NCBI GenBank assembly: GCA_016928975.1
Contig: JAFGJR010000227.1
Span: 1-36,803, forward strand
Direction: 5' to 3'
Length of the DNA stretch: 36,803 nucleotides
From: Sedimentisphaerales bacterium
GTDB lineage: Bacteria; Planctomycetota; Phycisphaerae; Sedimentisphaerales; SG8-4
Both the position numbers and the translations under genes were made by a program. Shown piece after piece: positions 1 to 7,782 of this stretch. A model generated the notes under the pieces. It searched no databases, had not been told where the DNA came from, and saw only the letters and a list, made by a program, of their open reading frames with translations. Each line of letters starts with the position of its first letter. Position 1 is the stretch's first letter.

Positions 1-89
1 GAAACGGCCGCGGACTCAGCTACAAGCGGAACTCGGCAAAACCTAACCCCATACTCATCAAGGAGTTGCCCACGGCAGTGCCATTCGCG

Positions 90-206
90 CTATGAACTTG
101 TCAAAGAGCGCAGGGGGCAAGGCGGAGGACGGGCCGGCGCTGGCCAGACGGCTTGTTGTTGCTGAATCTTGTCCTGGCACCGCCAGGGGCACTCCATCTT
201 GTTCAT
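90..206 (-). CDS. small 38-residue phage protein, unknown function
   Basis: This short reading frame begins at the ATG at 206-204, which overlaps the TGA stop of the ParB-like gene as ATGA (206-203). An AGGAG ribosome site lies about 8 bases upstream. The product is 38 residues, starts MNKMECPWRCQDK, carries a CxxxC pair (Cys6, Cys10) and has a proline-rich second half. It stops at TAG 92-90. The overlap and ribosome site make it the probable last visible gene of the leftward operon. I recognise no family. It could be a small phage adaptor or a truncated gene. The 89 bases to its left up to the window edge show no convincing gene. Confidence 0.5.
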   Translation of the reverse strand: MNKMECPWRCQDKIQQQQAVWPAPARPPPCPLRSLTSS

Positions 207-880
207 CGGTTCAACTCCTGTTGCGTCAGATCGAGAAACAGGTTTGCCAGGCAGGTTAGTGCCGCCGCTCGGCGGCCGGCGCGGGTGTTGCCCCGAGCCG
301 GGCTCGGCGCTGGCGGAGCCGAGATGTCCTCCGGCAAGGCTTCATCGGTGGCCAGCCGTAGAGCCTTCTCAATGGCTTCCTGCTGCGCTTCACTCACAAA
401 GAAGACGACCGGGACTGAGAATGGGCTGTCGCTGCCAGGCGTCTCGGGGGAAAGACACCTGCGGGAGAGGAGCCGTTCGAGCTGGCCACGCGTTTGCGGC
501 AACAGCTTCGCGAGATCGGGGATGGACATGCACGCGCGAAGGCGGCGCAGGAGAGTCAGTTTCTTCTCGAGTGAGTCCCGGCCACCGAGCCGGTTGAGGG
601 TGGCCAGCAAGATGGCGGTCTGGGCATCATCCACATTCCAGATCACTGCGTCCGCCGTCTCGTAGCCGAGCTTCCTGAGTGCGTCGCACCGGTGCTGACC
701 GTTGATAATCTGAAAGCATCCGGCCCTGTCAGGATGGGGCCGGACCACCAGGGGTTCATAGTGCCCGGTTTGCGCGATACCACGCACCAGTTTGGCAAAA
801 CTCGCACGACTCATGTGGTTCGGATTGTCGGGGTGGGACACCAGTTGCTCCAGGGCGATGTGTGTGATCTCTGTGTTCAT
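203..880 (-). CDS. ParB-like (ParB/Srx fold) N-terminal domain protein
   Basis: The product of about 225 residues starts MNTEITHIALEQL. The first half has the ParB/Srx signature: a 'LVSHPDNPN' strand near residues 10-20, then 'NGQHRCDAL' near 60-70, the GxHR-type nucleotide-binding box of ParB/Sulfiredoxin-fold proteins. A helical middle (about 100-140) and a lower-complexity Ala/Pro-rich stretch (about 185-205) follow. The start at 880 is preferred over the upstream in-frame ATG at 919, because GGAGG sits 8 bases before it and its ATG overlaps the GNAT stop as ATGA. Single-copy ParB-fold proteins next to phage packaging genes are common and usually do not partition plasmids. They may be nucleases or CTP-dependent DNA clamps. 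The exact role here is unknown. Confidence 0.8.
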   Translation of the reverse strand: MNTEITHIALEQLVSHPDNPNHMSRASFAKLVRGIAQTGHYEPLVVRPHPDRAGCFQIINGQHRCDALRKLGYETADAVIWNVDDAQTAILLATLNRLGGRDSLEKKLTLLRRLRACMSIPDLAKLLPQTRGQLERLLSRRCLSPETPGSDSPFSVPVVFFVSEAQQEAIEKALRLATDEALPEDISAPPAPSPARGNTRAGRRAAALTCLANLFLDLTQQELNR

Positions 881-1617
881 GGCAGTGTGACCTCCAATGT
901 GGGATGAAACCATATGCAATAAGCTGGTTGCTCAGTCAGCGCGTTCAGAACGTAGCGCGTGCGTTCCATGCCGGGCGGCATGGTTCTTCGCCTGCCGTGG
1001 CTGTTCAGGAATCGCTGCACGCGGGCTTCGATGAAATCCGCCGCCGATTGCGGCAGCGCATCCAGCTTCTTCTGCACGCCGGCCGGGTCGATCAGGTCGT
1101 CTTCTTCGATGCCGATGATGCTGAGCGCCTCGACCAGTGTCGTGTGTTCGAGACGAAGCCTGGGCGCGAGCGTCTTCATTCCCGCGCGTTCCAGGAACGG
1201 ATTCACCAGGGGCATGACGCCGACCACCTCCACGATGGCCACGTTCATGCGGGGCATCGTCTCGTGGACGAGTCGTGTTGCCAGACCGATGCCCCGAAAA
1301 CGGGGCTCGACGACGACCCGCGAGATGCGCCGAATATTGCGATTGAGGATCGCCAGTTGTGTCTGACGGTCGAGCCCCTTGAAGATATCGCCGGTGGCGA
1401 CGTCGCGCAGCGCCAGGCAGGGAACCGGCATCGTATAGACAATCGCTCCGGCGGGCTTCTTGCGGAACGAGCCCAGGGGCGTCGTCGGCCGTGCGACAAA
1501 GACGGTCTTCACCGCGACAGGGGAGCCGCCACGATAGTGATGATAGGCAAGCCGCTGATAGTCGGCCAGGTCGCCGGCGACGATCTCAATCTTGTGGTGC
1601 AAGGAGCAAGCGTGCAC
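877..1617 (-). CDS. GNAT-family acetyltransferase (COG2401-like partner of the ABC ATPase)
   Basis: The 246-residue product starts at GTG 1617 with GGAGG seven bases upstream. The core motif 'VVVEPRFRGIGLATRLV' (about residues 101-117) is the acetyl-CoA pyrophosphate-binding loop (R/Q-x-x-G-x-G/A) of GNAT enzymes. It is followed by 'VEVVGVMPLVNPFLERAGMKTL', the usual beta5 strand plus the 'F.eraGM' motif. The C-terminal 80 residues are helical and unlike plain GNATs. An ABC ATPase lies directly upstream, and this pairing recalls the family in which an ABC-type ATPase is fused to an acetyltransferase (COG2401). Here the two halves are separate genes 70 bases apart. The substrate is unknown. 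The stop overlaps the next start as ATGA. Confidence 0.8.
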   Translation of the reverse strand: MHACSLHHKIEIVAGDLADYQRLAYHHYRGGSPVAVKTVFVARPTTPLGSFRKKPAGAIVYTMPVPCLALRDVATGDIFKGLDRQTQLAILNRNIRRISRVVVEPRFRGIGLATRLVHETMPRMNVAIVEVVGVMPLVNPFLERAGMKTLAPRLRLEHTTLVEALSIIGIEEDDLIDPAGVQKKLDALPQSAADFIEARVQRFLNSHGRRRTMPPGMERTRYVLNALTEQPAYCIWFHPTLEVTLP

Positions 1618-1643
1618 AGTAGACCTCCATTCGTGGTTTTCAT

Positions 1644-1703
1644 CTCATGATTTATGATTGAGGCTCTCGTCATCCCCGAATCGCAAATCACGGATCATGA
1701 TTT
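1644..1703. repeat. ATCATGATTT word repeat between ABC ATPase and GNAT genes
   Basis: TCATGATTT occurs at 1645-1653 and again at 1695-1703, with further variants of the same word (ATGATTG, GCAAATCA) between them. The right copy lies inside the last codons of the ABC ATPase gene and encodes the 'NHDP' tail. The block fills most of the 70-base gap between the ABC and GNAT genes. It belongs in style to the other short-word intergenic repeats in the window. Confidence 0.6.
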
Positions 1704-2341
1704 GTACTTCGATAAATGACCTCTGCCGGGCCGGTGAAGTCCTTGACGACCAGCACGTCGGGCACAAGGTCCATCAGGACGTCCTCGTGACTTGATGCCA
1801 GGATGAATGTCGTACGCGTGCGCTTGGCGAACCTGTGTATGTTGAATGCCACAGCGGCGGCGGTGACGCGATCCAACTCACCGGAGAACTCGTCGGCGAA
1901 GACGAACGACTTGCCGCTGGCGAGGGCCTGAGCTAGGCGGAACCGATATTTCTGGCCGTCGCTGAGGTTGCAGGGCCGATTGAGAAGGCAGAAGACCTCA
2001 CTCAGGCCCATCGCGCCCAGCAGTCTGAGGGACCTGACTACATCGTCGTCGAAACAGTCGATCACAGACCGATCCTCGGCAAGAGGGATGTTCGCGAGAT
2101 TGACCGACTCGCCGGGCGGCACAGCCTGCTCCAGCTCGCGCAGAAGCACGCTCTTGCCTGCGCCGGACGGGCCCATGATGTAGACAATATCCCCCGGCCT
2201 CATCTTCAGGCGGCATTGATGGATCGCTATCCGGTCTGCGAGCCGTTCGATGGTCAGTCCGAACATGCGGCAAAGCTGTATGCCTCGCTTGGACAACGGA
2301 CCCTGCCAGGGGAATCGTTTCGAGAGACAATACGTGGTCAT
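1688..2341 (-). CDS. ABC-type ATPase, phage-associated (COG2401-like)
   Basis: The 217-residue soluble ATPase has all the ABC motifs: Walker A GPSGAGKS (57-64), signature LSDGQ (126-130), Walker B FVFADE (D150, catalytic E151) and an H-loop histidine in 'SSHED'. It has no membrane segments and no permease gene nearby, so it is not a classical transporter subunit. With the downstream GNAT gene it resembles the two halves of COG2401 (ABC ATPase fused to acetyltransferase). Its ATG overlaps the upstream HTH stop as ATGA (2341-2338). Likely a nucleoprotein or accessory ATPase of the phage; the function is not known. The last residues are encoded by a repeat word. Confidence 0.85.
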   Translation of the reverse strand: MTTYCLSKRFPWQGPLSKRGIQLCRMFGLTIERLADRIAIHQCRLKMRPGDIVYIMGPSGAGKSVLLRELEQAVPPGESVNLANIPLAEDRSVIDCFDDDVVRSLRLLGAMGLSEVFCLLNRPCNLSDGQKYRFRLAQALASGKSFVFADEFSGELDRVTAAAVAFNIHRFAKRTRTTFILASSHEDVLMDLVPDVLVVKDFTGPAEVIYRSTNHDP

Positions 2342-2748
2342 CGTGCACTCCTTTCTTTCACGGAGGCGGCATACCTGCGTGCTCTCCGCAAGATTGCCCT
2401 CACCCGGTATGGCGTCATGCCGTGATGGCGGCCGATTCTCGTGGCTGGCAGGCCACCGACGAAGTGATCCTTGATCATGCTCAGCTCACGACCGCTGAAA
2501 TCGTCGCGATTGGCCAAGCAAATCTCGTAGGTGTCGTCCGCAAGTCTCCGGAGGATTCCGCCAATCCGCCGCCCCACGCTCTGGTGGGCCAGTCTCATCA
2601 GCCGGCCGATCTGGCGCAGGCTGCTGCCATGTTCCAGATACATCTCCGCCAGGGCGCGGTCTTCACCCGCCAGCAGATGAGCCCGCATCCGCAGAGCCTC
2701 GATGGCTCCCCGTACCTGTGCCGCCTCATCCTCATTCCGACGTCTCAT
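2338..2748 (-). CDS. tandem helix-turn-helix DNA-binding protein (sigma-70 region 4-like)
   Basis: The 136-residue basic protein has two HTH-like segments. One is near residues 44-68 ('SLRQIGRLMRL.HQSVGRRI'). The other is near 100-125 ('LPATRIGRHHGMTPYRVRAIL'). It has no other domain. Tandem HTH proteins of this size are often phage late regulators or small-terminase-like DNA binders. The ATG is preceded by GGAG eight to ten bases upstream, and the gene sits about 50 bases downstream of a strong promoter. As the first gene of the leftward operon it may control that operon or the divergent virion genes. A role in packaging (TerS) is an alternative I cannot exclude. Confidence 0.7.
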   Translation of the reverse strand: MRRRNEDEAAQVRGAIEALRMRAHLLAGEDRALAEMYLEHGSSLRQIGRLMRLAHQSVGRRIGGILRRLADDTYEICLANRDDFSGRELSMIKDHFVGGLPATRIGRHHGMTPYRVRAILRRARRYAASVKERSAR

Positions 2749-2804
2749 TCTCCCAACTCCTGTCCGAATCGGTTCTGTGATATGTACAATTTACCATGTC
2801 TCGC

Positions 2805-2832
2805 ATTCTATCCGGAGCCGCAATCGTGTCAA
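2805..2832 (-). promoter_or_regulatory. sigma-70-type promoter for the leftward phage operon
   Basis: Reading leftward, a perfect -35 TTGACA (2832-2827) and a -10 TAGAAT (2810-2805) are separated by 16 bases, about 57 bases before the HTH start codon. The surrounding DNA is much more AT-rich than its neighbours. An imperfect palindrome (TGGTAAATTGTACA on the minus strand, about 2783-2796) lies just downstream and could be an operator. Confidence 0.7.
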
Positions 2833-3342
2833 GCATTTTGTTGTATATTAAGTAAAATTTCTTCTGAGTAGCTCGTCTGGAGAGTGCACGGGATGCCCCT
2901 AAGACATGTCCCGGCGGCCACTTACAGCCATCTCCGTGTACGTGGATCGCGTTCCCCGGCCCGCGAGATTTGCTTCCAAGGGCCGGGCGATACCAGGGGT
3001 AGTGCCTCGCGTGTAGTGGCGTCGCCAGCCGTCTCGTGCATGCCTTCGCGCGTACATGCGGGAGTGCACGGCAGGCACCAGCACATCGCCCCACCGGTGG
3101 CACACTTCGTGTCAGTTTCTGCTTCGTCGGCGTACCGGTCTACCACAGGAAAGGCCTGTCACGTCAGATTTTTTCTACTCGTTGGGTCGCAAGGATTTAG
3201 AGGCGTCTGGAAGGTCCTTGCTGCCACCTTTTTTTGACAGAATCGCGCACCTGCGTCCCATTGTGGAGGCAGGCAGAAATGGCTGCCGCCGACGGAGCGG
3301 TGAGCTCCGGATTCGAACTTCGGAATTCGAGATTGGAGAATC
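2833..3342. other. 510-base divergent intergenic region before the portal gene
   Basis: No convincing gene is seen on either strand. The left part (2835-2875) is AT-rich. The centre (2880-3160) is GC-rich with scattered short inverted repeats. A perfect TTGACA lies at 3234-3239, but no good -10 follows at normal spacing (CATTGT at 19 bases), so the rightward promoter is uncertain. The last 35 bases (about 3307-3342) consist of variants of the words GGATTCG, GGAATTCGAG and ATTGGAG, and they supply the GGAG ribosome site of the portal gene. Confidence 0.5.
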
Positions 3343-4869
3343 ATGGGATTCAAGCTGGACATCTTCGGGGACAAGGGGCTCGATGGACAGTACCTCGAAT
3401 GGCTTGTGGAAGAGCAATCGGCGGCGGTCGGCCGGCACTTTTCTCGCCTGTGGGATTACTACACCAATCCGATGGTCGATGTGGTGGGGGGCAATGTGAC
3501 CGACCGGAAGGTCAGTGAGTCGAGCCATCCGTACGTCCAGGCGCAGGAGTATGGACTGCCTTCACGGATCACCGGCCTGGTCCATTCGACCCAGACGGGA
3601 CTGTTCGGCTCCCAGAGCGTACGGGACATTCAGCGCAAGGAGGTCGTCATCGAGAACGACATCGCCTGGCGCATCAATGCTCTGACGGATTTTCTGTTCG
3701 GAAAACCGATTCGTATTCTCTCCAAGGCCGCCGATCGCCAAAAACGCAGCAACATTGAGGCGATGATAAAGGCGGTCTTTGCGGCCAACGGCGGCCTTGG
3801 CTTCCTCCAGGACATGGCGGTGCTCGGAAGCGTCTACGGGTTCGTCGATTGCTTCCTGCGCCCCTCCTTCACCGACAGCCCGCACCCCTCTTCCCCTTCA
3901 CCACCTCCCTTCGACGACGCCCTTGCGATGGCAGGAGCAATCGATCTGGAGCTGATTGAGGCGCCGAGAGCACTGCCGGTTCTGGATGAGGATGACTACC
4001 GCGTCATCCGCTATTACGTGCAGCATTTCCACCAGAAGAGGAACACCATCCAGCGGAAGAATTCGTTCCTCTCGCGGATTCTCGGAGCGTCGAGATGCTC
4101 GGCCGATACGCGGCAGGTCGTCGCCGTGACGGAGATCACTTCGCCCGAGCACTGGCAGCGCTACGAGGACCAGGAGCTTGTCGCCGAGGGCGACGTCCTC
4201 TGGGGTTTTCTACCGGTTGTACACATCCAGAACATCGCGCAGCCGTACTATTATGAGGGCGTCAGCGACGTGGAGGCCATGATCCCGCTGCAGGACGAGC
4301 TCAACACCAGGCTCAGCGACCGTGCCAGCCGGATCACATTTCAGTCCTTCAAGATGTACCTGGGCAAGGGGATCGAAGGTTTTGAAAACAAGCCGGTTGC
4401 ACCGGGGCGGATGTGGTGCACGGACAATCCCGATGCCTCCATTCAGGAGTTCGGCGGCGATGCGTCGGTGCCGAGTGAGGAGCGGCACATCGCGGAGATT
4501 CGCGAAGCGCTGGACAAGACCAGCGGCGTGACCCCGGCCGTGGCCGGCGTCCTGAAAGACAAGCTCGGCAATCTGACCAGCGCCGTGGCCCTGCGTCTGA
4601 CCTTCATGGGAATGCTCAGCAAGAACGAGCGCAAACGACACACGTACAGCGAAGGGATCCGGCGAATCTGCCGCATGGCACTGAGCATTCTGGACACCGC
4701 GAACATCTTCAGGACAACTGAGGCGGAGCGTGACGTGGAGGTGATCTTCCCGAGCCCGCTACCGGAGAACATGATGGAGAGGCTCCAGGAGGCGCAGATC
4801 AAGCGAGAGTTGGGAGTGCCCTCTGAGCAGGTGCTCAGAGAGCTGGGTTACGAGACTACAGAACGTTGA
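3343..4869 (+). CDS. phage portal protein, SPP1 Gp6-like
   Basis: The 508-residue product would form the dodecameric portal ring through which DNA is packaged and ejected. The stretch 'RINALTDFLFGKPIRI' (about 108-123), followed by the helical 'IEAMIKAVFAANGGLGFLQDMAVLGSVYGFVDCFL' region, is typical of the SPP1 Gp6-like portal family (PF05133). So is the C-terminal 'TSGVTPAVAGVLKDKLGNLTSAVALRL' wing/stem region. Length and order (portal, scaffold, capsid) fit the family. A Ser/Pro-rich insert (about residues 178-192) interrupts the middle and is probably a surface loop. The start is ATG 3343 with GGAG nine bases upstream. No terminase gene is visible beside it. Confidence 0.88.
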   Translation: MGFKLDIFGDKGLDGQYLEWLVEEQSAAVGRHFSRLWDYYTNPMVDVVGGNVTDRKVSESSHPYVQAQEYGLPSRITGLVHSTQTGLFGSQSVRDIQRKEVVIENDIAWRINALTDFLFGKPIRILSKAADRQKRSNIEAMIKAVFAANGGLGFLQDMAVLGSVYGFVDCFLRPSFTDSPHPSSPSPPPFDDALAMAGAIDLELIEAPRALPVLDEDDYRVIRYYVQHFHQKRNTIQRKNSFLSRILGASRCSADTRQVVAVTEITSPEHWQRYEDQELVAEGDVLWGFLPVVHIQNIAQPYYYEGVSDVEAMIPLQDELNTRLSDRASRITFQSFKMYLGKGIEGFENKPVAPGRMWCTDNPDASIQEFGGDASVPSEERHIAEIREALDKTSGVTPAVAGVLKDKLGNLTSAVALRLTFMGMLSKNERKRHTYSEGIRRICRMALSILDTANIFRTTEAERDVEVIFPSPLPENMMERLQEAQIKRELGVPSEQVLRELGYETTER

Positions 4870-4901
4870 TTCGGAAGCATCACGCGAACTTTGGAGGTGC
4901 T

Positions 4902-5438
4902 ATGGGTCCCAACCGTGTAGAGGAGAACCTGCTGGAGGCAGGCCAGGAGCAGGAGCAGGAACAGGATGGCGATGATGCCGCGAAGTTGGTCCCGGTGACC
5001 GAGTCGATTCGCTACAGGCGAAGGGCGCAGAGCGCCGAGAAGAAGTCGGAGAGTCTGGCCGAAGAATTGGCTGAGGCGAACCGGAAGATCACACAGATGT
5101 CGCAGGACCTGAGCGACCTTCAGGTAGAGCAGAAGCTCATACGCAAGCTCGCCGCGACTGGCGCCACCGATCTGGAGACGGCGGTGCTCGTGGCCAGAGC
5201 GAGAATGGAGGGCAAGGGGGAAGCGGACGTCGACGCGTGCGTCGAGCAGTTGAGGAAGGAGAAGGCATACCTGTTTGGCGGACCGACGGAGCCGGTGACA
5301 GCCCGCAAGACCGCCGGCGCCAGAGATCGAGCCAAACAAACACAGACCGCTTTGGAACAGGCCGCTCAGAAGGCGGCAGGAACCGGCCGACGCGCGGACC
5401 TCCAGCACTATCTGAAGTTGCGGCGCAATCTCCTGTGA
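4902..5438 (+). CDS. capsid scaffold-like protein
   Basis: The 178-residue, highly charged protein lies between portal and major capsid genes, the usual place for the scaffold. Residues about 40-75 form a predicted coiled coil ('AEKKSESLAEELAEANRKIT...'). The N-terminus is acidic (Glu/Gln/Asp run at 8-25) and the C-terminus basic (RRADLQHYLKLRRNLL), as in many scaffolds whose basic tail binds the capsid protein. The start at 4902 is preferred to the in-frame codon at 4866, because GGAGG (4893-4897) is well spaced before it. Assignment rests on position and composition, not on a recognised motif. Confidence 0.65.
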   Translation: MGPNRVEENLLEAGQEQEQEQDGDDAAKLVPVTESIRYRRRAQSAEKKSESLAEELAEANRKITQMSQDLSDLQVEQKLIRKLAATGATDLETAVLVARARMEGKGEADVDACVEQLRKEKAYLFGGPTEPVTARKTAGARDRAKQTQTALEQAAQKAAGTGRRADLQHYLKLRRNLL

Positions 5439-5489
5439 CCGACGATTTGCGATCACAGAACACTCAAAACTTCTTTGGGAGAACCAGAT

Positions 5490-6644
5490 ATGGCATTTAC
5501 CGGAAAAGCAACCTATTCCGCCGGGACGACCCTGCCGGAACTGGCGGAGGACGTGTCGGATATCATCGCAATCATCTCGCCCGATGAGACGCCGCTGCTG
5601 GACGCGCTGGGCGATCCGCTGCGCGAGGCGACCAGTACGCGCCACGAGTGGCTGGAGGACGAGTTGTTGCCAAATAAGGATGCGATCAACGATTCGACAT
5701 GGTCAAATCCCGCGTCGGACACGGAATTTGTCGTAGATCACGGCAGTCGCTTTCGTATCGGCGACCAGATCCAGGTCGAAGGCAGTGAAGAGCTGATTCT
5801 CGTGGCGGCGGTCGACACGAACACCTTGACGGTGATTCGCGGCTACGCGGGAACAACGCCGGAGAACCTGGCGGACAATCAGATCCTCAACATCCTGGGC
5901 AATGCGGCCCTGGAAGGTGCCGAGAAGCCCAACGTCAGGTTCACGAACCGCGTGCGCTGCAGCAACTACACGCAAATCTTCACCGCCGCTGTGGAGGTCA
6001 GCGGCACGGACCTGGCGGCCACGCAACTGGGTATTACGGATGAAATGGATCTCGAAAAGCAGGAGCGGCTGCGCGAGCTGATCCGCGACCTGGAGAACAC
6101 GATCATCAATGGAGGCCTTCCCACCGGCAATCCGGAAGGAAGCGGCACGGTGCGCAGGACGATGAAGGGCATTGTCCAGCACCTTTCCACGAACGCCTTC
6201 AGCACTGGCGACAGCGGCTTCCCCGCTGGCAATGACCTGGATGAAGCGAAAGTGAATTACGTGTTGCGCAAGATCTGGGAGAGCAGCAGCGGCAACGTGG
6301 ATCTGATCGTCGTCGGAGGGTTCCAGAAGCGAAAGATCAACGCCTTCTGTTCGGAAAGCCGAAGCTACGGAGCGACCGACAAGACGTTCACCGACATGGT
6401 GAGCATCTATGAGTCGGATTTTGGCGTCTGTCGGATTGTCACGACGCGCTGGCTGCCGCAGGATGCAGCGTTGTTCCTCGACTCTTCCAGAATCAGCGTC
6501 CTTCCGCTGACCGGCCGAAGCTTTCACTTCAAGCCGTTGGCCAGCTCCGGCGACTACGAGTGCGGCGAGTTGATCGGCGAGTACACACTTGAACTGAAGA
6601 ACGAGGCGGCGCACGGGCTGATTCGCAACCTGACCACAAGCTGA
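5490..6644 (+). CDS. major capsid protein, SU10/DUF5309-like HK97 fold
   Basis: The 384-residue product starts MAFTGKATYSAGTTLPE. The opening, the 'ISPDETPLLDALG' N-arm, the 'TRHEWLEDEL' segment and the late 'DFGVCRIVTTRWLPQDAALFLD' and 'ELKNEAAHGLIRNL' strands match my memory of the SU10-type major capsid family (DUF5309, PF17236). A short internal beta-rich insert (about 75-130) carries an 'FRIGDQIQV' motif that recurs in such capsid proteins. The ATG at 5490 with GGGAG upstream is preferred to the TTG at 5475. The gene follows the scaffold by about 50 bases and would be the main shell protein. Confidence 0.85.
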   Translation: MAFTGKATYSAGTTLPELAEDVSDIIAIISPDETPLLDALGDPLREATSTRHEWLEDELLPNKDAINDSTWSNPASDTEFVVDHGSRFRIGDQIQVEGSEELILVAAVDTNTLTVIRGYAGTTPENLADNQILNILGNAALEGAEKPNVRFTNRVRCSNYTQIFTAAVEVSGTDLAATQLGITDEMDLEKQERLRELIRDLENTIINGGLPTGNPEGSGTVRRTMKGIVQHLSTNAFSTGDSGFPAGNDLDEAKVNYVLRKIWESSSGNVDLIVVGGFQKRKINAFCSESRSYGATDKTFTDMVSIYESDFGVCRIVTTRWLPQDAALFLDSSRISVLPLTGRSFHFKPLASSGDYECGELIGEYTLELKNEAAHGLIRNLTTS

Positions 6645-6651
6645 GCCTGAT

Positions 6652-6711
6652 TGCGGATTGAGGATTTCGGATTGCGGATTGGGTAGCCACCGGCGGTCCA
6701 ATCCGCAATCC
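6652..6711. repeat. word-repeat hairpin with 14-base perfect stem
   Basis: GGATTGCGGATTGG at 6669-6682 is the exact reverse complement of 6698-6711, with a 15-base loop. The left flank (6652-6668) repeats the same GGATTG/GGATTTC words. It fills the gap between the capsid and connector genes. It has no T-run, so it is not a classical terminator. Confidence 0.85.
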
Positions 6712-6731
6712 AGGATGTGGAGATCGAAGAA

Positions 6732-7388
6732 ATGGTCATGTTGTCAAATGACGCGGACATCCTGAAGTGTGAGCCGATCCTGTTTGGCGAGCTGCATTTG
6801 CCGTCCCAGGTGTTGGCCAGCGGGACCGGTGCGGTTCTGAGTGGCACGACTCTGACCGCTTCAGGTGCAGACTTTGAGCAGGCGGGCGTCTGTGCCGGCG
6901 GGGTGATTCACCTGCAATCGGCGGAGGGCTCGCTTGACGGCACATATGAGATCGTATCCGTAGACTCGGCAAGCCAACTGACGGTCTCGGTGCTCCGGTC
7001 GGACGCAATGGATGCTCCGATTCCACCTGTGGATGCCGACGATATCGCCTATCGCATCAGCACGTTCGGCCCCCAGGCGACCGACGCCGCATTTCAGTTG
7101 ACTCAATACTTCGGCATCCAGCCAGGTAATCCGAACAGTGCGGTGACACTCGACGACATCGTGGATACCGAGGGGCTGCGGCGGGCCTCCGCACTGTTGG
7201 TCGTCTCCGCCGTCTACGCCATGTGGAGCGATCGGACTCGCTGCGAGGCCTTCTGGCGAAAGAGCCAGCTCTACAAGCGACTCTTCGAAGAAGCCAGACA
7301 GCGCTGCCACGTGAGCGTGGACCTGGGATCGGACGGCACCGTGGATCTCACCCGGATCGGCGGCGCGATTCGGCTGGTGCGGGACTGA
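6732..7388 (+). CDS. putative head-tail connector protein
   Basis: The product of about 218 residues lies directly after the capsid gene. The N-terminal half is beta-rich with many Gly, Ser and Thr residues. It has a segment like 'DGTYEIVSVDSASQLTVSVLR' that resembles small beta-barrel adaptor domains. The C-terminal half (about 130-200) is helical ('LRRASALLVVSAVYAMWSDRTRCEAFWRKSQLYKRLFEEAR'), as in connector/adaptor proteins that join portal and tail. The start ATG 6732 has GGAG about nine bases upstream; an ATG at 6738 is an alternative. Function is inferred from position and fold pattern only. Confidence 0.55.
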   Translation: MVMLSNDADILKCEPILFGELHLPSQVLASGTGAVLSGTTLTASGADFEQAGVCAGGVIHLQSAEGSLDGTYEIVSVDSASQLTVSVLRSDAMDAPIPPVDADDIAYRISTFGPQATDAAFQLTQYFGIQPGNPNSAVTLDDIVDTEGLRRASALLVVSAVYAMWSDRTRCEAFWRKSQLYKRLFEEARQRCHVSVDLGSDGTVDLTRIGGAIRLVRD

Positions 7389-7405
7389 CCGGCGGGGGGT
7401 GATTC

Positions 7406-7777
7406 ATGAGCGTCACACTGGACAACAGCACGCTGTTTGATGAGCAGGGATTCGAGATCGAGACCGGCAGTCTCAGCCGAGCCCACATCGACCGGGCGAT
7501 CCCCGGCCTGGATGGGATGCTGAGCATCGATCTGGGCGAAAGAACACGCGAGATTCGCCAGAAGGGCGTCCTCCGGGCTTCGAGTCGAGCGGCCATGCAA
7601 GTGAGAATCGACTCCATCGCCGCTTTCATGGACGGCCGCACACACACGTTGAGAGCTGCCGGCGGCCGGGAGTATCGAAACGTCCGCATGGACAGTCTGA
7701 GGCAGATTGATGAGCGTGCCGGCGGGCAGGGAATCATCGTCCAGTACGAGATCATCTACACGCAACTGGGAGCATAG
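7406..7777 (+). CDS. small virion structural protein, unknown
   Basis: This 123-residue protein follows the connector with 17 bases between them and a GGGGGG ribosome site. It has a compact alpha/beta pattern with an arginine-rich middle and ends in a strand 'GIIVQYEIIYTQLG'. The pattern of a core domain with a terminal strand recalls small head-completion or tail-terminator proteins, but I recognise no family motif. Context (between connector and tail-like genes, same strand, tight spacing) supports a structural role. Confidence 0.5.
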   Translation: MSVTLDNSTLFDEQGFEIETGSLSRAHIDRAIPGLDGMLSIDLGERTREIRQKGVLRASSRAAMQVRIDSIAAFMDGRTHTLRAAGGREYRNVRMDSLRQIDERAGGQGIIVQYEIIYTQLGA

Positions 7778-7782
7778 CGGCA

